NCBI RefSeq assembly: GCF_010500835.1
Contig: NZ_JAAAMJ010000008.1
Location: forward strand, 62,001 to 126,000
DNA: 64,000 bases
Source of the DNA: Aurantimonas aggregata
GTDB lineage: Bacteria > Pseudomonadota > Alphaproteobacteria > Rhizobiales > Rhizobiaceae
Direction: 5' to 3'
Shown here: in pieces, positions 8,462-19,499 of the stretch
Numbering within the stretch: position 1 is the first letter of the stretch
How the letters are laid out: every line of letters starts with the position of its first letter
The notes under the pieces: generated by a model
Told to the model about the DNA's origin: nothing
Databases searched by the model: none
Seen by the model: the letters and a program-made list of their open reading frames with translations, nothing else
Made by a program: the position numbers and the translations under genes

Positions 8462-9672
8462 TGGACACCGCCGGACGCCGCGAGCGGCGTCGCCGGATGC
8501 CGGGCGCAGGGTGCTTCGGCGGCGAGCGGCGGCAGGGCGACGGTTCCGGCTTTTGCGAAATCGGCGAGCGGGCGGGGACCGAGGAGCAGCATGTGGAAGG
8601 AATAGGCGCAGCGCTGCTCGACGGCGAGCACGAACTGGCGATGCAGCCGGAAGAAATCGCGCTTGATCCGCTGGTAGGTCTCGGCCTTCACCAGGTGCTT
8701 GAAGCGGATCCGCACGACGACCGGGGTCCGCCCGTCGGTGATACCCAGCGAAGTGGCGGGGTTCGACTTGTAGAAATTGATGGGATCGGAGAGGCCCTGG
8801 CAGTCGGTCCATGGCAGCCGGTGATCGACGACCAGGCGCCGGACGCTTTCGCGCTGATCGCTTGCGGCAGGGTGCAGGGCGGTCTTGAGCAGGCTGGAGC
8901 CGACGGTGAGAATGTGCAGCCGGTCGACCGCGAGCCCGTCGCGGATCGCGCGGTCGATGGCAAGGATCGCCAAACTCGCCCCGAGGCTGTGAGCCGCCAG
9001 GACGATCTCCTGGGCGTCGCTCGCTTCGCTCAGCCGGCGGATTTCCGCCGCCTGGCACTCGATCCGAGCGAGGATCAGGGGATTGCGGCCGCGGCAGAAA
9101 TCGCGGGCCATCGCCCAGTCGTCCAGGGCGGTCAATAGATGCAGTTGGCGGTTGACCCACCACAGCAGGGCAAGGGCGACGCAGCCGCCTGCAGCCAGAC
9201 CCGCCAGGACGCCCAAGGCGCCGGGCATCAGCGCGGCCAGCGAGCTGAACACGAGCAGCGCCGGCACCAGCGCAAACAGCACCATGGCCAGCGGAAAAGC
9301 ATAGAAGAAGCCGTAGCGCCAGCTGGTCCGCAGATACCGGAACACCGTGCCGGTCAGGAAGAAATCGCCGAGAGCGACGAGGCCTGTGACGAGGCGAGTA
9401 ACGACGGGGCGTCCAGCGTAGGCGCGGATCAGGTCGCTCCAGTCGCAGACGACGATCTCGGTCTCGGTGCTGAAGCCCGGACGTGTAAGCGAGGCGTGAA
9501 AGGCGGCGAAAGGGGCGGCGTGACCGCCGCGGATTTCAGCGGCGTCCAGCGCGACCTCGGCATCCCATACGGCAGCCGAGCGTTTCGCCGCCCGATGGAA
9601 CCGCTCTACCTGGGCCTCGGCTCGCAAGGGCTCGAAACCCGGAAACAGGAATACGAGCCGCTTCTCAATCAT
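8458..9672 (-). CDS. Membrane-anchored alpha/beta-hydrolase-like protein, function unknown
   Basis: The 404-residue protein begins with an alpha/beta-hydrolase first strand (RLVFLFPGFEP), has two adjacent hydrophobic segments at about residues 122-147 and 150-173, and then a nucleophile-elbow-like AAHSLGAS with the serine at about residue 229. This deviates from GxSxG in the first glycine. Late conserved aspartate/histidine partners are not obvious, though DHRLPWTDCQGLSDPINFY is a distinctive block. It may be a lipase or esterase facing the cytoplasm or periplasm. It is translationally coupled (ATGA) to the ICMT-like gene, suggesting the two act on the same substrate. I do not recognise a named family. 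Confidence 0.75.
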   Translation of the reverse strand: MIEKRLVFLFPGFEPLRAEAQVERFHRAAKRSAAVWDAEVALDAAEIRGGHAAPFAAFHASLTRPGFSTETEIVVCDWSDLIRAYAGRPVVTRLVTGLVALGDFFLTGTVFRYLRTSWRYGFFYAFPLAMVLFALVPALLVFSSLAALMPGALGVLAGLAAGGCVALALLWWVNRQLHLLTALDDWAMARDFCRGRNPLILARIECQAAEIRRLSEASDAQEIVLAAHSLGASLAILAIDRAIRDGLAVDRLHILTVGSSLLKTALHPAASDQRESVRRLVVDHRLPWTDCQGLSDPINFYKSNPATSLGITDGRTPVVVRIRFKHLVKAETYQRIKRDFFRLHRQFVLAVEQRCAYSFHMLLLGPRPLADFAKAGTVALPPLAAEAPCARHPATPLAASGGVQ

Positions 9673-9888
9673 ACTCTATACCCATCCTGCCACAGCGGCA
9701 CGCGGGCCGATTTCCACTCGGCGATCCGCTCCAGCGGTATCCGCGCATCGGCTGCCTAGCCCAGCCTACCCGGCCTGAGAAGGTAACCGCTTAAACTTTC
9801 AAGGCTCAAGGCGCGAATTATTGGCAGGTGAGGCGTGTTTGCCAGACCGCAGGCCGGCAGCGCCGGGCTGCCAGGCACTGCGGTACCG

Positions 9889-10899
9889 CTACGCGGCGGC
9901 CTCTTGCGCGGCGCCGATCTGCCGCATCGCCTCGGCGGCGATCGTGAAGGAGCGCAGCCGCGCCGCGTGATCGTGGATCTGGCCGGTGAGGATCACCTCG
10001 TCGGGCTGATGAGTGTCGATCAGGCGGGCGAGTTCCGCCCTGACCGTGGCCGGCGAGCCGGTGGCGGAGACCGAGAGCGCGTCGTCGACCATCGCCTTGG
10101 CCATCGGATCGACCCGTTCCTCGAAATCCGTGACCGGGCGCGGCAGGGGGCCGGCCTGGCCGGTGCGCAGATTGACGAAGGCCTGCTGCATCGAGGATTT
10201 CAGGACCCGGCCCGCCTCGTCGGTGTCGGCGGCGAAGACGTTGATCGCCAGCATGAAATGCGGCTCCGGCGAGCGCTCGGACGGACGGTATGTGTCGCGA
10301 TAGACCTCGATCGCCTGTTCCAGGGCGGCCGGCGCGAAATGCGAGGCGAAGGCGTAGGGCAGGCCGAGATGAGCGGCGAGCTGCGCGCCGTAGAGGCTGG
10401 AGCCGAGGATCCAGACCGGTACCCTGGTGCCGGCGCCGGGGATCGCGCGAACCTTCTGGCCTGGCCCGGCGGGCTCGAAATAGCTGATCAGCTCGAAGAC
10501 GTCCTGCGGGAAGTTGTCGGAATTGTCGAGGCTGCGTCGCAGCGCCCGCGCCGTCAGCATGTCGGTGCCCGGCGCCCGGCCTAGGCCGAGATCGACGCGG
10601 TCGGGATAGAGCGTCGCCAGCGTGCCGAATTGCTCGGCGATCACCAGCGGCGCGTGGTTCGGCAGCATCACGCCGCCGGCGCCGACGCGGATCGAGGTGG
10701 TCTGGCTGGCGACGTAGCCCAACGCCACCGCCGTCGCGGCGCTGGCGATGCCGGTCATGTTGTGATGCTCGGCCATCCAGAAGCGGTCGTAGCCAAGCCC
10801 TTCGGCGTGGCGGGCGAGGGCGGCGGAGTTGCGCAGCGCCTCCGCGGCGGTGCCGCCTTCCGGAATCGGGGAGAGGTCGAGAACGCTATAGGGAACCAT
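9889..10899 (-). CDS. LLM class flavin-dependent oxidoreductase (bacterial luciferase-like)
   Basis: Flavin-dependent monooxygenase-like protein of the luciferase superfamily (MsnO8/YhbW-like subgroup). Diagnostic segments are [15 protein letters not shown] at the N terminus, [13 protein letters not shown], the [23 protein letters not shown] block and [23 protein letters not shown] is typical. The 336-residue length is standard. The ATG at 10899 gives the canonical start; the frame extends upstream without homology. The substrate cannot be inferred. It is divergent from the lactate permease gene. Confidence 0.92.
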   Translation of the reverse strand: MVPYSVLDLSPIPEGGTAAEALRNSAALARHAEGLGYDRFWMAEHHNMTGIASAATAVALGYVASQTTSIRVGAGGVMLPNHAPLVIAEQFGTLATLYPDRVDLGLGRAPGTDMLTARALRRSLDNSDNFPQDVFELISYFEPAGPGQKVRAIPGAGTRVPVWILGSSLYGAQLAAHLGLPYAFASHFAPAALEQAIEVYRDTYRPSERSPEPHFMLAINVFAADTDEAGRVLKSSMQQAFVNLRTGQAGPLPRPVTDFEERVDPMAKAMVDDALSVSATGSPATVRAELARLIDTHQPDEVILTGQIHDHAARLRSFTIAAEAMRQIGAAQEAAA

Positions 10900-11002
10900 G
10901 GCGACGGCCTTCGATGGTTGAACTTTGGTCTTACGTGGCGTCGAAACCCGCGTTTCACAAAGGGTATGAACGCAGATTGATCCGTAATGTGAACAATCAG
11001 GC

Positions 11003-11031
11003 TTGCATTGAAACCGCCGACCGGAAACTAG
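11003..11031 (+). promoter_or_regulatory. Possible sigma70-type promoter of the lactate permease gene
   Basis: A TTGCAT box at 11003-11008 and an AACTAG box at 11026-11031 are separated by 17 bases, with 34 bases to the ATG. The -10 match is weak. Confidence 0.25.
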
Positions 11032-11065
11032 GAAACCAGGTGAGGAACATTCTGGGAGGTTTGTG

Positions 11066-12859
11066 ATGGGCTCTGGTTTCCTGTTCGCGATGGCGCTGCT
11101 GCCGATCGCGATCGTCTTTCTGCTGCTCGTGGTCATGCGGCGATCGGCGAAACTGGCGATGCTGGTCGCCTATCTGGCAACCGCGGCGCTCGCCCTGACC
11201 GTCTGGGACCAGGCCGTCGGCACCGTCGCCGGCGCCACGATCAACGGCCTCGTCACCGCCCTCACGCTCCTCTTCATCATCTTTGGCGCCATCCTCGTCC
11301 TGCAGACCGTGCACGAGAGCGGCGCGATCCGTGCCATCCGCCGCGGCTTCACCGAACTCTCGCCGGACCGGCGCATCCAGGCGATCATCATCGCCTGGCT
11401 GTTCGGCTCGATGATCGAGGGCGCGTCCGGCTTCGGAACGCCTGCCGCCGTCGCGGCGCCGCTGCTGGTGGCGATCGGCTTCCCGGCGATGGCCGCCGTT
11501 CTGGTGACGCTGATCATCCAGTCGACGCCGGTGTCGTTCGGTGCCGTCGGCACGCCGATGCTCGTCGGCGTCAACACCGGCCTCGGCGGCAACGAGGGCG
11601 TGCTGGCGTCGATCGCCCCGATGTCGCTCATCGACTATGTCTATGCCGTCGCCGCCAATGTCGCGATGGTGCATGCCCTTGTCGGCTTCGTCATCCCGCT
11701 GATCATGGTCGGCATGCTGACCCGCTTCTTCGGCGCCAACCGCTCGTTCATGGAGGGCTTCCGGGTCTGGAAGTTCGCCCTGTTCGCCGGCCTGGCCTTC
11801 ACGGTCCCGTATTATCTCGTGGCCTGGCTGCTCGGCCCGGAATTCCCGTCGCTGCTCGGCGGCCTGATCGGCCTGTTGATCGTCGTGCCCGCCGCCCGCC
11901 GCGGCTTCCTGCTGCCAACGGACCGCTTCGAGTTTCCCGAGCGCGCCGGCTGGAACAGCCACTGGTTCGGCACGCTGAAGGCGGCAGAGGCCGAGGAGGT
12001 CATCGCGGCGCGGGACGGCAGCGCACAGATCTCGCTGCTACGGGCCTGGTCGCCGTATCTGATCATCGCGATCCTCCTGGTGCTCACCCGCGTGATCGCC
12101 CCGCTGAAGGCGGCGCTGACCTCGCCGGAGGCGACGCTCGCCTTCAACGACATGTTCGGCTCGGGGATCAACGCCACGGCGCAGCTGCTCTATTCGCCGG
12201 GAACGGTGCTGATCATCGCATCGCTGCTGTCGGTGCTGATCTTCAGGATGAGCGGCAAGGCCTATGCACGGGCCTGGGCAGGTTCGGCGAAGACCATGGT
12301 CGCCGCGGCCCCGGCGCTGCTGCTTGCGGTGCCGATGGTGCAGGTGTTCCTCAACACCGGCCGCGGGCCGATGGAGTCGATGCCGCTGGTGCTGGCCGAG
12401 GGCGTCTCCAGCGTCGCGGGCTCGGCCTGGCCGCTGTTCTCGCCGCTGCTCGGCGCGCTCGGCGCCTTCATCGCCGGCTCGAACACCGTGTCGAACATGA
12501 TGTTCTCACTGTTCCAGTTCTCCGCCGCCGAGCAGATCGGCCTCGGGGCTGCGGGCGCGATGATCGTCGTGACGCTGCAGGCCGTGGGCGGTGCCGCCGG
12601 CAACATGATCTGCGTCCACAACGTTGTCGCGGCTTCGGCGGTGGTCGGGCTGACCGACCGCGAGGGCGAGGTGATCCGCATGACGCTGATCCCGATGACC
12701 TATTACGTCGTTCAGGCAGGCCTGATCGGCATGGCCCTGATCTATGGCGGGTTCTGGGCGATCCTGGCGGTGGTGTGGCTGGTCGCGGTGATCGCCGCGA
12801 TGGCCTTCAACAAGGGCCGCCAGAAGGTCGCGACCGGCTCGGCCGTGCCAGCGGAATAG
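11066..12859 (+). CDS. lldP: L-lactate permease (LctP/LldP family)
   Basis: Inner-membrane lactate (and perhaps glycolate) proton symporter. Twelve or more hydrophobic segments span the 597 residues, and family blocks are present: [39 protein letters not shown], the FGAVGTPML segment and, near the end, [15 protein letters not shown] and [17 protein letters not shown]. The ATG at 11066 is 5 bases after a strong GGGAGGT ribosome site; the GTG one codon upstream is too close to it. The gene stands alone, divergent from the LLM oxidoreductase, with a strong terminator behind it. Confidence 0.95.
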   Translation: MGSGFLFAMALLPIAIVFLLLVVMRRSAKLAMLVAYLATAALALTVWDQAVGTVAGATINGLVTALTLLFIIFGAILVLQTVHESGAIRAIRRGFTELSPDRRIQAIIIAWLFGSMIEGASGFGTPAAVAAPLLVAIGFPAMAAVLVTLIIQSTPVSFGAVGTPMLVGVNTGLGGNEGVLASIAPMSLIDYVYAVAANVAMVHALVGFVIPLIMVGMLTRFFGANRSFMEGFRVWKFALFAGLAFTVPYYLVAWLLGPEFPSLLGGLIGLLIVVPAARRGFLLPTDRFEFPERAGWNSHWFGTLKAAEAEEVIAARDGSAQISLLRAWSPYLIIAILLVLTRVIAPLKAALTSPEATLAFNDMFGSGINATAQLLYSPGTVLIIASLLSVLIFRMSGKAYARAWAGSAKTMVAAAPALLLAVPMVQVFLNTGRGPMESMPLVLAEGVSSVAGSAWPLFSPLLGALGAFIAGSNTVSNMMFSLFQFSAAEQIGLGAAGAMIVVTLQAVGGAAGNMICVHNVVAASAVVGLTDREGEVIRMTLIPMTYYVVQAGLIGMALIYGGFWAILAVVWLVAVIAAMAFNKGRQKVATGSAVPAE

Positions 12860-12884
12860 GCTGCGGCCTCAGCAACCGACATGA

Positions 12885-12918
12885 AAAAGGCCCGGCGGAG
12901 CGATCGGCCGGGCCTTTT
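12885..12918 (+). terminator. Bidirectional intrinsic terminator between the lactate permease gene and argG
   Basis: Perfect 12-bp inverted repeat with A-tract and T-tract flanks (arms 12885-12896 and 12907-12918), 26 bases after the permease stop and 39 bases from the converging argG stop. The symmetrical A4/T4 ends suit termination in both directions. Confidence 0.9.
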
Positions 12919-12956
12919 CGTTTGAGTGATACCGCGACTGTGGACGCGGTTGGTGA

Positions 12957-14177
<1,221 letters not shown>

Positions 14178-14278
14178 GCTGTTGTCCCACGAGAGTGCGT
14201 TGCGGGCTCTATAGCAAGAGATGGCCGGGAACACAGCCGGGCGGGACAGGTCGTTCGCCTAGTCGGCAGCCAGAAGGC

Positions 14279-15121
14279 TCAGGCCGGGCTTACGTCGCTC
14301 GCTGCAGATACCGGTCGCCGGACGGCTCCGAAGCGCGCTTTGGCGATCCGCCATGCCTCCAAGCCAGATCCGGTCACCCTTTTGTCGATCACTGGCGCGG
14401 CAGCGGCGAAGACCGGCCAGATCAGCAGCATGACGATCGCGACGATCAGCCACGACAATACGACGTCCGAGAGAAAATGCCCGCCGAAGGCGATGCGGTT
14501 CAGCGAGATCGCCGCGGCCGGCAGGGCGATCGCGGCCAACACGACCGGACGCCAAGGCCTGGCGACAAGGAGGCCGACGGCCAGCATCGCCGCGGCGGAG
14601 GCGGCTTCGCCGGAGGTGAAGGAGCAGTTTCCGGCACAACCGCCAACGACCTGCCAGGGGGCGGAGAACGGCAGGTCGCCGCCAAATTCGAGGATCTCGC
14701 GCGGCCGTGCCCGCCCGAACAGCTCCTTCATGATGAGATTGACGACAAGGCCCGGGCCGACGGCAAAGACGGCGAACAGGAACAGCGCCTTGTACGGGCG
14801 CATCAGCCAGCGCGAGGGCCGGTCGGCAGCGGCCGACACCAGGCTGATCGTCGCGGTGGCAAGCAGCGCCAGGATCAAGGCGTCGTTCAGCGAACGCAGG
14901 AGGTTTAGCGCCGGGTCGGCTTCCAGGGGAAAGCCGCCCTGGGGGCCGGCGAACCAGCTGGAGACGGCGAGATCGATGCCGGGCAGCGCCATGAACAGGA
15001 AGCTGAAGACCAACAGGACCCGCGCCAGCAATCCGACCGGGGTCGTCTCCGCCATCCTGACCAGATCGGCCGCGCCGGCGCGGAACCCGTCTGCCGCATT
15101 CTCCAGGCCCCTGAGTGCCAT
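14279..15121 (-). CDS. PAP2 family phosphatase (LpxE/F-like or undecaprenyl-diphosphate phosphatase-like)
   Basis: Integral membrane phosphatase of the PAP2 superfamily. The three active-site motifs are recognisable: KELFGRARP (K-x6-R-P), CSFTSGEAS (in place of PSGH, with the serine kept and histidine replaced, as in several lipid A phosphatase-like proteins) and SLNRIAFGGHFLSD (N-R-x5-H-x3-D). Six hydrophobic segments. Two cysteines (GGCAGNC) just before motif 2 could form a disulfide in the periplasmic loop. Substrate, probably a lipid phosphate, cannot be assigned. 280 residues. Confidence 0.85.
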   Translation of the reverse strand: MALRGLENAADGFRAGAADLVRMAETTPVGLLARVLLVFSFLFMALPGIDLAVSSWFAGPQGGFPLEADPALNLLRSLNDALILALLATATISLVSAAADRPSRWLMRPYKALFLFAVFAVGPGLVVNLIMKELFGRARPREILEFGGDLPFSAPWQVVGGCAGNCSFTSGEAASAAAMLAVGLLVARPWRPVVLAAIALPAAAISLNRIAFGGHFLSDVVLSWLIVAIVMLLIWPVFAAAAPVIDKRVTGSGLEAWRIAKARFGAVRRPVSAASDVSPA

Positions 15122-15378
15122 TCGGCCCGCTTGCCTTGCCAGCGCGTCCGCCCCGAAGCCCCGGCCCCGTCTCCATCATGTAACCACTCCCCCGCCTGCT
15201 GTGTCGCAGGTCTGGGGCCTCTCGATGACCTGCAGATGATCGGCAGGTATCGTTCGGATGACAATCGCGCCGAGCCAGCCGACCCGGCCGGGCATCAGGC
15301 GGGCTGGCGGTTCGCCTCTGGTGGGAAGTCTTGCGGGCAGATAAGGAATCGCCAGTTCTGCTGGCAGGAAGCGACACC

Positions 15379-16023
15379 ATGGATTTCATCCCCGACCTTC
15401 CGACGATCCTCGCCTTCACGCTTGCTGGGCTCGTCCTGACCATCACGCCGGGGCCGGACATGACGCTGTTTCTCGGCCGAACGCTATCGGAGGGGCGGGC
15501 GGCCGGTCTTGCCGCCATGCTCGGCGCAACGACCGGCATCCTCATCCATACCAGCCTTGCAGCTCTCGGCATTTCCGCGCTGATCGCCGCATCGCCGGAC
15601 GCGTTCCTGGCGCTGAAGCTCGCCGGCGCGGCCTATCTGGTCTATCTCGCGATCCAGGCGATCCGCTCGGGGTCCCGCCTGCAGCTCGATGCGCGGGCCG
15701 GGGGCCGGCGCCACAGCATCGCGGCGAACTGGTTGACGGGGCTCGGCATCAACCTTCTCAATCCGAAGATCATCCTGTTCTTCGTGACGTTCCTGCCGCA
15801 ATTCGTCTCGGTGGGCGATCCGGACGCTGCGGCCAAGCTGTTCTTCCTGGGCGTCTACTTCATCGCCCTGGCGATCCCGATCGCGGTCGCGGTGATCCTG
15901 GCCGCCGACCGTTTCGCCGCGGCGCTGAAGCGTCGGCCGGCGGTGATGCGCGGCATCGACTGGCTGTTCGCCAGCGTCTTCTCGGCTTTCGCCATCAAGA
16001 TCCTGCTGACCCAAGGCCGCTGA
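15379..16023 (+). CDS. LysE/RhtB family amino-acid exporter
   Basis: Inner-membrane exporter of amino acids or related metabolites. The family start (FTLAGLVLTITPGPDMTLFLGRTL) with the TPGPD motif, then GLGINLLNPKIILFFVTFLPQF and about six hydrophobic segments, are all present. Length 214 residues from the ATG at 15379, which is preceded by an AGGAAG ribosome site. It converges on the GST gene with 22 bases between stops. Substrate unknown. Confidence 0.93.
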   Translation: MDFIPDLPTILAFTLAGLVLTITPGPDMTLFLGRTLSEGRAAGLAAMLGATTGILIHTSLAALGISALIAASPDAFLALKLAGAAYLVYLAIQAIRSGSRLQLDARAGGRRHSIAANWLTGLGINLLNPKIILFFVTFLPQFVSVGDPDAAAKLFFLGVYFIALAIPIAVAVILAADRFAAALKRRPAVMRGIDWLFASVFSAFAIKILLTQGR

Positions 16024-16045
16024 AGCGGCAGAGCCTGCTACGGCC

Positions 16046-16705
16046 TCAGGCGTAGGCGTAGGGCCCGCCGCGCTTCAGCCCCTGGCGGTAGGCAGGGCGC
16101 GCATGGATGCGCAGCAGGAACTCGCGCAGGCGCGGCCGGTCCTCGTAGCCGAAACGCTGGGCCGCGGCCTCGACCGGAAAGCTCATCATGATGTCGGCGA
16201 CGGACATCTGCGGGCCGGCGAACCAGCCGGTGGCACCCAGCGACTGCTCCCAGTGATCGAGATGCAGCTTGAGCTGCGGCAGAACCAGCAGCGTGTCGAC
16301 CTTCTGCATCGCGGATCTGAGGATCGGGCGCACGAGCATCGGCGCGCGGGCCGGGATCATCTGCAGCACCAGCATCAGGAACAGAGGTGGCATCGCCGAT
16401 CCCTCGGCATAATGCAGGAAATGCCGGGCCTGCCAGTAAGCCTCGGTGCCCGGCGGCGGCATCAGCCGGCCGTCGCCGTGGCGCTCAAGGATATATTCGA
16501 CGATGGCGCCGGTCTCCGCGATGGTGCGCTCGCCGTCGGTGAGGATCGGCGACTTGCCGAGCGGATGGATCTGCCGCATCGCCTTCGGCGCCTGCATGTC
16601 CTTGCCCCGCTCGTAGCGCTTCACTTCGTAAGGCACGCCAAGCTCTTCGAGCATCCAGAGGATGCGCTGGGAGCGGGAATTGTTGAGGTGGTGAACGGTG
16701 ATCAT
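16046..16705 (-). CDS. gst: Glutathione S-transferase family protein
   Basis: Cytosolic GST-like protein with an N-terminal thioredoxin-fold domain (ITVHHLNNSRSQRILWMLEELGVPYEV, and the cis-proline segment GKSPILTDGERTIAETGAIVEYI) and an all-helical C-terminal domain (WFAGPQMSVADIMMSFPVEAA). The serine in NNSRSQR resembles beta/theta-like bacterial GSTs. 219 residues from the ATG at 16705; a TTG three codons upstream is less likely. Confidence 0.93.
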   Translation of the reverse strand: MITVHHLNNSRSQRILWMLEELGVPYEVKRYERGKDMQAPKAMRQIHPLGKSPILTDGERTIAETGAIVEYILERHGDGRLMPPPGTEAYWQARHFLHYAEGSAMPPLFLMLVLQMIPARAPMLVRPILRSAMQKVDTLLVLPQLKLHLDHWEQSLGATGWFAGPQMSVADIMMSFPVEAAAQRFGYEDRPRLREFLLRIHARPAYRQGLKRGGPYAYA

Positions 16706-16780
16706 CGGCGCCAATCTGCCGCAAGGAACGATTTCAGCAAGGGAAGCAGGAGGAACTGCGAGGTCCGGTCCGCAGGAGGC

Positions 16781-17005
16781 TCAGAGCCCGGCGGCCTGGC
16801 GCAGCGCCGCATTCATCCGGTCCTGCCAGCCCGGCCCGTCGTCCTGGAAATGCGCCAGCACGTCGCGGTCGATCCGCAGCGAGACCATCTCCCGGCCAGC
16901 CGGGATCGCGCCGGGCGTTTCGCGTACGCGGCCGGTGGCGACCGGCTTTGTCGGCTTGAACATCGCCTCTGCGGCTTCGCGAGGGTCGAGCGGGCGTCTG
17001 GCCAA
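16781..17005 (-). CDS. BrnA-like antitoxin (DUF4415 family), no adjacent toxin
   Basis: A 74-residue protein whose C-terminal half has the BrnA/DUF4415 signature VSLRIDRDVLAHFQDDGPGWQDRMNAALRQA, a ribbon-helix-helix-like DNA-binding segment. The TTG start at 17005 is supported by an AAGGATAGG ribosome site; an ATG at 16963 would drop 14 residues. BrnA usually lies directly downstream of the toxin gene brnT; here the upstream neighbour (17011-17463) is a membrane protein, so this is an orphan antitoxin or a stand-alone regulator. Confidence 0.75.
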   Translation of the reverse strand: MARRPLDPREAAEAMFKPTKPVATGRVRETPGAIPAGREMVSLRIDRDVLAHFQDDGPGWQDRMNAALRQAAGL

Positions 17006-17010
17006 GTGAC

Positions 17011-17463
17011 CTATCCTTCTGAGGTGGGGGCGGGGAGTGGCCGCGTCTCACTGCTGCGCCATCGCCCGGCGCGGTGGCCGGCGATGATCCAGTAGACGAG
17101 GGCGAAACAGAGCGAGGCGACGAGGATCGCGGTCTGGACGCTCATATGCGGCACGTCGCGCCCGTAGGTGCCGAACAGCACCGCGACGCCGCCGAGCAGC
17201 CCGGCGGCGAGATGAAGCAAGATCGAGGAGAGCGCGAAGATTTCCGTTGCCAGCACGAACAGCGCGAAGGGCAGGAGGACGACCGAGCCGATCTGGGCGG
17301 ACTGGGCACCGAAGGCAACGGTGGCGTGGAACAGGAAGACCGGATCACCGATGCGGCCCGAGGGAAGCTCGAGAAACGGCCAGAGCATGGCGAAGGCCGC
17401 GACCAGGCAGGCCGCGATGAAGCCGAACGGAATCACGAAGAGAAAGCGCAGGACGGTGCTCAT
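17011..17463 (-). CDS. Four-helix membrane protein of unknown function
   Basis: A 150-residue protein with four clear hydrophobic segments (about residues 6-27, 45-70, 73-98 and 107-130) and a short basic, proline-rich cytoplasmic tail (GHRAGRWRSSETRPLPAP). No catalytic motif is visible. Five bases separate its stop from the start of the BrnA-like gene, so the two are probably co-transcribed. It follows rlmN by 82 bases on the same strand. I do not recognise the family. Confidence 0.75.
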   Translation of the reverse strand: MSTVLRFLFVIPFGFIAACLVAAFAMLWPFLELPSGRIGDPVFLFHATVAFGAQSAQIGSVVLLPFALFVLATEIFALSSILLHLAAGLLGGVAVLFGTYGRDVPHMSVQTAILVASLCFALVYWIIAGHRAGRWRSSETRPLPAPTSEG

Positions 17464-17545
17464 CGACGACGAATACCTTCAGCGGCGGCGCCGCGCGAGC
17501 CATGACGGACGAGAATAGATGACGCTCCCGCGCGCCGGGCGATCG

Positions 17546-18787
17546 TCAGCCGGCGGCGAGTTCGCTCGCGGGGGCGGATTCCATGGCGATACGGTCGCCC
17601 TTCTTCATGCGTTCCGATTCCGACTTCAGCTGGCCACAGGCGGCGAAGATGTCGCGGCCGCGGGGGGTGCGGATCGGCGAGGCGTAGCCGGCCTGGTTCA
17701 CCACCTCGGCAAAGCGCTCGATCTGGTCCCAGTCGGAGCATTCGTAGGCGCTGCCGGGCCAGGGGTTGAACGGGATGAGGTTGATCTTGGCCGGAATGCC
17801 GTGGAGCAGGCGGACGAGCTCCCGCGCGTCGACGAGGCTGTCGTTGACGTCCTTCAGCATCACGTATTCGAAGGTGATGCGGCGGGCATTGGAGACGCCC
17901 GGATAGGTGCGGCAGGCCTCCAGCAGCTGGGCCAGCGGGTATTTCTTGTTGATCGGCACCAGCACGTCGCGCAATTCGTCGCGGACCGCATGCAGCGAGA
18001 TGGCGAGGCCGACGCCCATGTCCTCGCCGGTCGGCGCGATCATCGGCACGACGCCGGACGTCGAGAGCGTGATGCGCCGCTTCGACAAAGCGAGGCCCTC
18101 GCCGTCGGAAACGACGGCCAATGCGGCGCGGACATTGTCGAAATTGTAGAGCGGCTCGCCCATGCCCATCATCACCACATTGGAGACGAGGCGCCCCTCC
18201 GACGGCAGGATGCCGCCTTCCGGCGTCGCGGCGTCGGGAAAATCGCCGAGCCGGTCGCGCGCGACCATGACCTGGCCGACGATCTCGTCCGGCGTCAGGT
18301 TGCGCACCAGGCGCTGCGTGCCGGTGTGGCAGAAGGTGCAGGTGAGGGTGCAGCCGACCTGGCTGGAGACGCAGAGCGTGCCGCGGCCTTCCTCGGGAAT
18401 GTAGACGGTCTCGATCTCGACCGGCCGGCCGGCGCCGCGGGCGGGGAAGCGGAACAGCCATTTGCGGGTGCCGTCGACGGAAATCTGCTCCTCGACGATT
18501 TCCGGCCGGGCGATCGTGTACGCGGCATCCAGCGCCTGCCGGAGCGTGCCGGCGATGTTGGCCATCTGGCCGAAGTCGGCGACGCCGCGCACATAGAGCC
18601 AGTGCCAGAGCTGCGCGACGCGCATCCGGATCTGCCGCTCAGGGACGCCCAGCGAGCGCAGCGCCGTGGCAAGGCTCTCGCGATCCAAGCCGATCAGCGA
18701 CGGCTTCTCGCCGGACGTTGCCGGGATCGTCGCGGCAGGCACGCGGGGCCGCGTATCAGGCGAAGCGAGGTCGAGCGAAAAGGCCAT
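17546..18787 (-). CDS. rlmN: Dual-specificity 23S rRNA A2503 / tRNA A37 C2-methyltransferase
   Basis: Radical-SAM methyltransferase that methylates C2 of A2503 in 23S rRNA and A37 in some tRNAs. The [4Fe-4S] motif [11 protein letters not shown] is complete, with the catalytic C-terminal cysteine expected in the [24 protein letters not shown] to [16 protein letters not shown] region (the final ACGQL cysteine). [17 protein letters not shown] and [14 protein letters not shown] are RlmN-specific. Length 413 residues from the ATG at 18787; about 20-30 residues of proline-rich N-terminal extension precede the conserved core, normal in rhizobia. Confidence 0.97.
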   Translation of the reverse strand: MAFSLDLASPDTRPRVPAATIPATSGEKPSLIGLDRESLATALRSLGVPERQIRMRVAQLWHWLYVRGVADFGQMANIAGTLRQALDAAYTIARPEIVEEQISVDGTRKWLFRFPARGAGRPVEIETVYIPEEGRGTLCVSSQVGCTLTCTFCHTGTQRLVRNLTPDEIVGQVMVARDRLGDFPDAATPEGGILPSEGRLVSNVVMMGMGEPLYNFDNVRAALAVVSDGEGLALSKRRITLSTSGVVPMIAPTGEDMGVGLAISLHAVRDELRDVLVPINKKYPLAQLLEACRTYPGVSNARRITFEYVMLKDVNDSLVDARELVRLLHGIPAKINLIPFNPWPGSAYECSDWDQIERFAEVVNQAGYASPIRTPRGRDIFAACGQLKSESERMKKGDRIAMESAPASELAAG

Positions 18788-18893
18788 AGGTTCCTCGGCC
18801 GGGTTGCCGGCCAGTCTCGTCACAAGGGGAATGATCCCGTCACATGACGCTTTCCGGCCGGTTTCGCAAGGTTTAGGCCACTTCGAGCAGCAA

Positions 18894-18917
18894 AACGCCG
18901 GGCCCGGGCCCGGCGTT
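18894..18917 (-). terminator. Intrinsic terminator after ialB-family gene
   Basis: A 10-bp perfect GC-rich stem (arms 18894-18903, 18908-18917; loop CCGG) lies 31 bases past the stop at 18948 and runs into a TTTTG tract on the reverse strand. Confidence 0.8.
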
Positions 18918-18947
18918 GCCGTCACTTCTTCGCTGCAGAAGCGTCGA

Positions 18948-19454
18948 CTAGCGGCACTCGTTGATCGAGTTCAGCGCGGCGGTCACGCCGGCGAGCGAAT
19001 AGGTGTAGCTGGTTGCCGTGCCGCGCTGCGAGGTCGCGTCGACCTTCATGCTGCGGCCGGCCTTGAGGGCGGCTACGAGCTGCGGCTCCTCGGCGGCGTT
19101 CTCCATCCAGGCGGACTCGCCCTTGACGAACATCGAATAGTCCTTGCCGTCGATGTCGACGACGACCTTCGAGCCTTCGCGCAGCGGATAGCCCATCACC
19201 ACCTGCGGCTCGTAGGAAACGCCCTGGCCTGGCTTCTGCGACACCAGGAAGAAGATGTCGCCGTGGTTGACGCTGGCCGGGGTCATCGCGGTCGGTGTCG
19301 ACAAAATGTAACAGACCTTCCCGGCGGAATCGTCGTAGGAATAGGTGCCCCAGGCGTTGAATTGGCTGATCCGTGTCGGGGTCTGTGCGGCGCCCGCGGC
19401 GCTCGAGAAGATCAGAATGGCCGCCGTAGCCGTCAGGACGTTCTTGAGTTGCAT
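18948..19454 (-). CDS. Invasion associated locus B family protein
   Basis: Exported 168-residue protein of the IalB family, named for a Bartonella erythrocyte-invasion factor but common as a periplasmic or surface protein in many non-pathogenic alphaproteobacteria. The signal peptide is residues 1-23 (cleavage after AAGAA). The mature part carries the family pattern [37 protein letters not shown]-like strands and a C-terminal NECR with a cysteine that probably pairs with the one in VCYI. No role in invasion can be inferred here. Confidence 0.88.
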   Translation of the reverse strand: MQLKNVLTATAAILIFSSAAGAAQTPTRISQFNAWGTYSYDDSAGKVCYILSTPTAMTPASVNHGDIFFLVSQKPGQGVSYEPQVVMGYPLREGSKVVVDIDGKDYSMFVKGESAWMENAAEEPQLVAALKAGRSMKVDATSQRGTATSYTYSLAGVTAALNSINECR

Positions 19455-19499
19455 GGTTCCCCGCTCGTTTGTGCGTGCGTCATTGGCGATTGGTCGCGG

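Noticed and set aside
5324-8605. 1093-codon forward frame covering the efflux and protease genes
   Set aside because: It runs in a shifted frame over the efflux gene and antisense to the protease and ICMT-like genes; composition is alanine/arginine/glycine-skewed without motifs.
9880-9889. Palindrome GCGGTACCGC at the end of the luciferase-like gene
   Set aside because: Only 10 bases, overlapping the stop codon, without loop or T tract; not a terminator.
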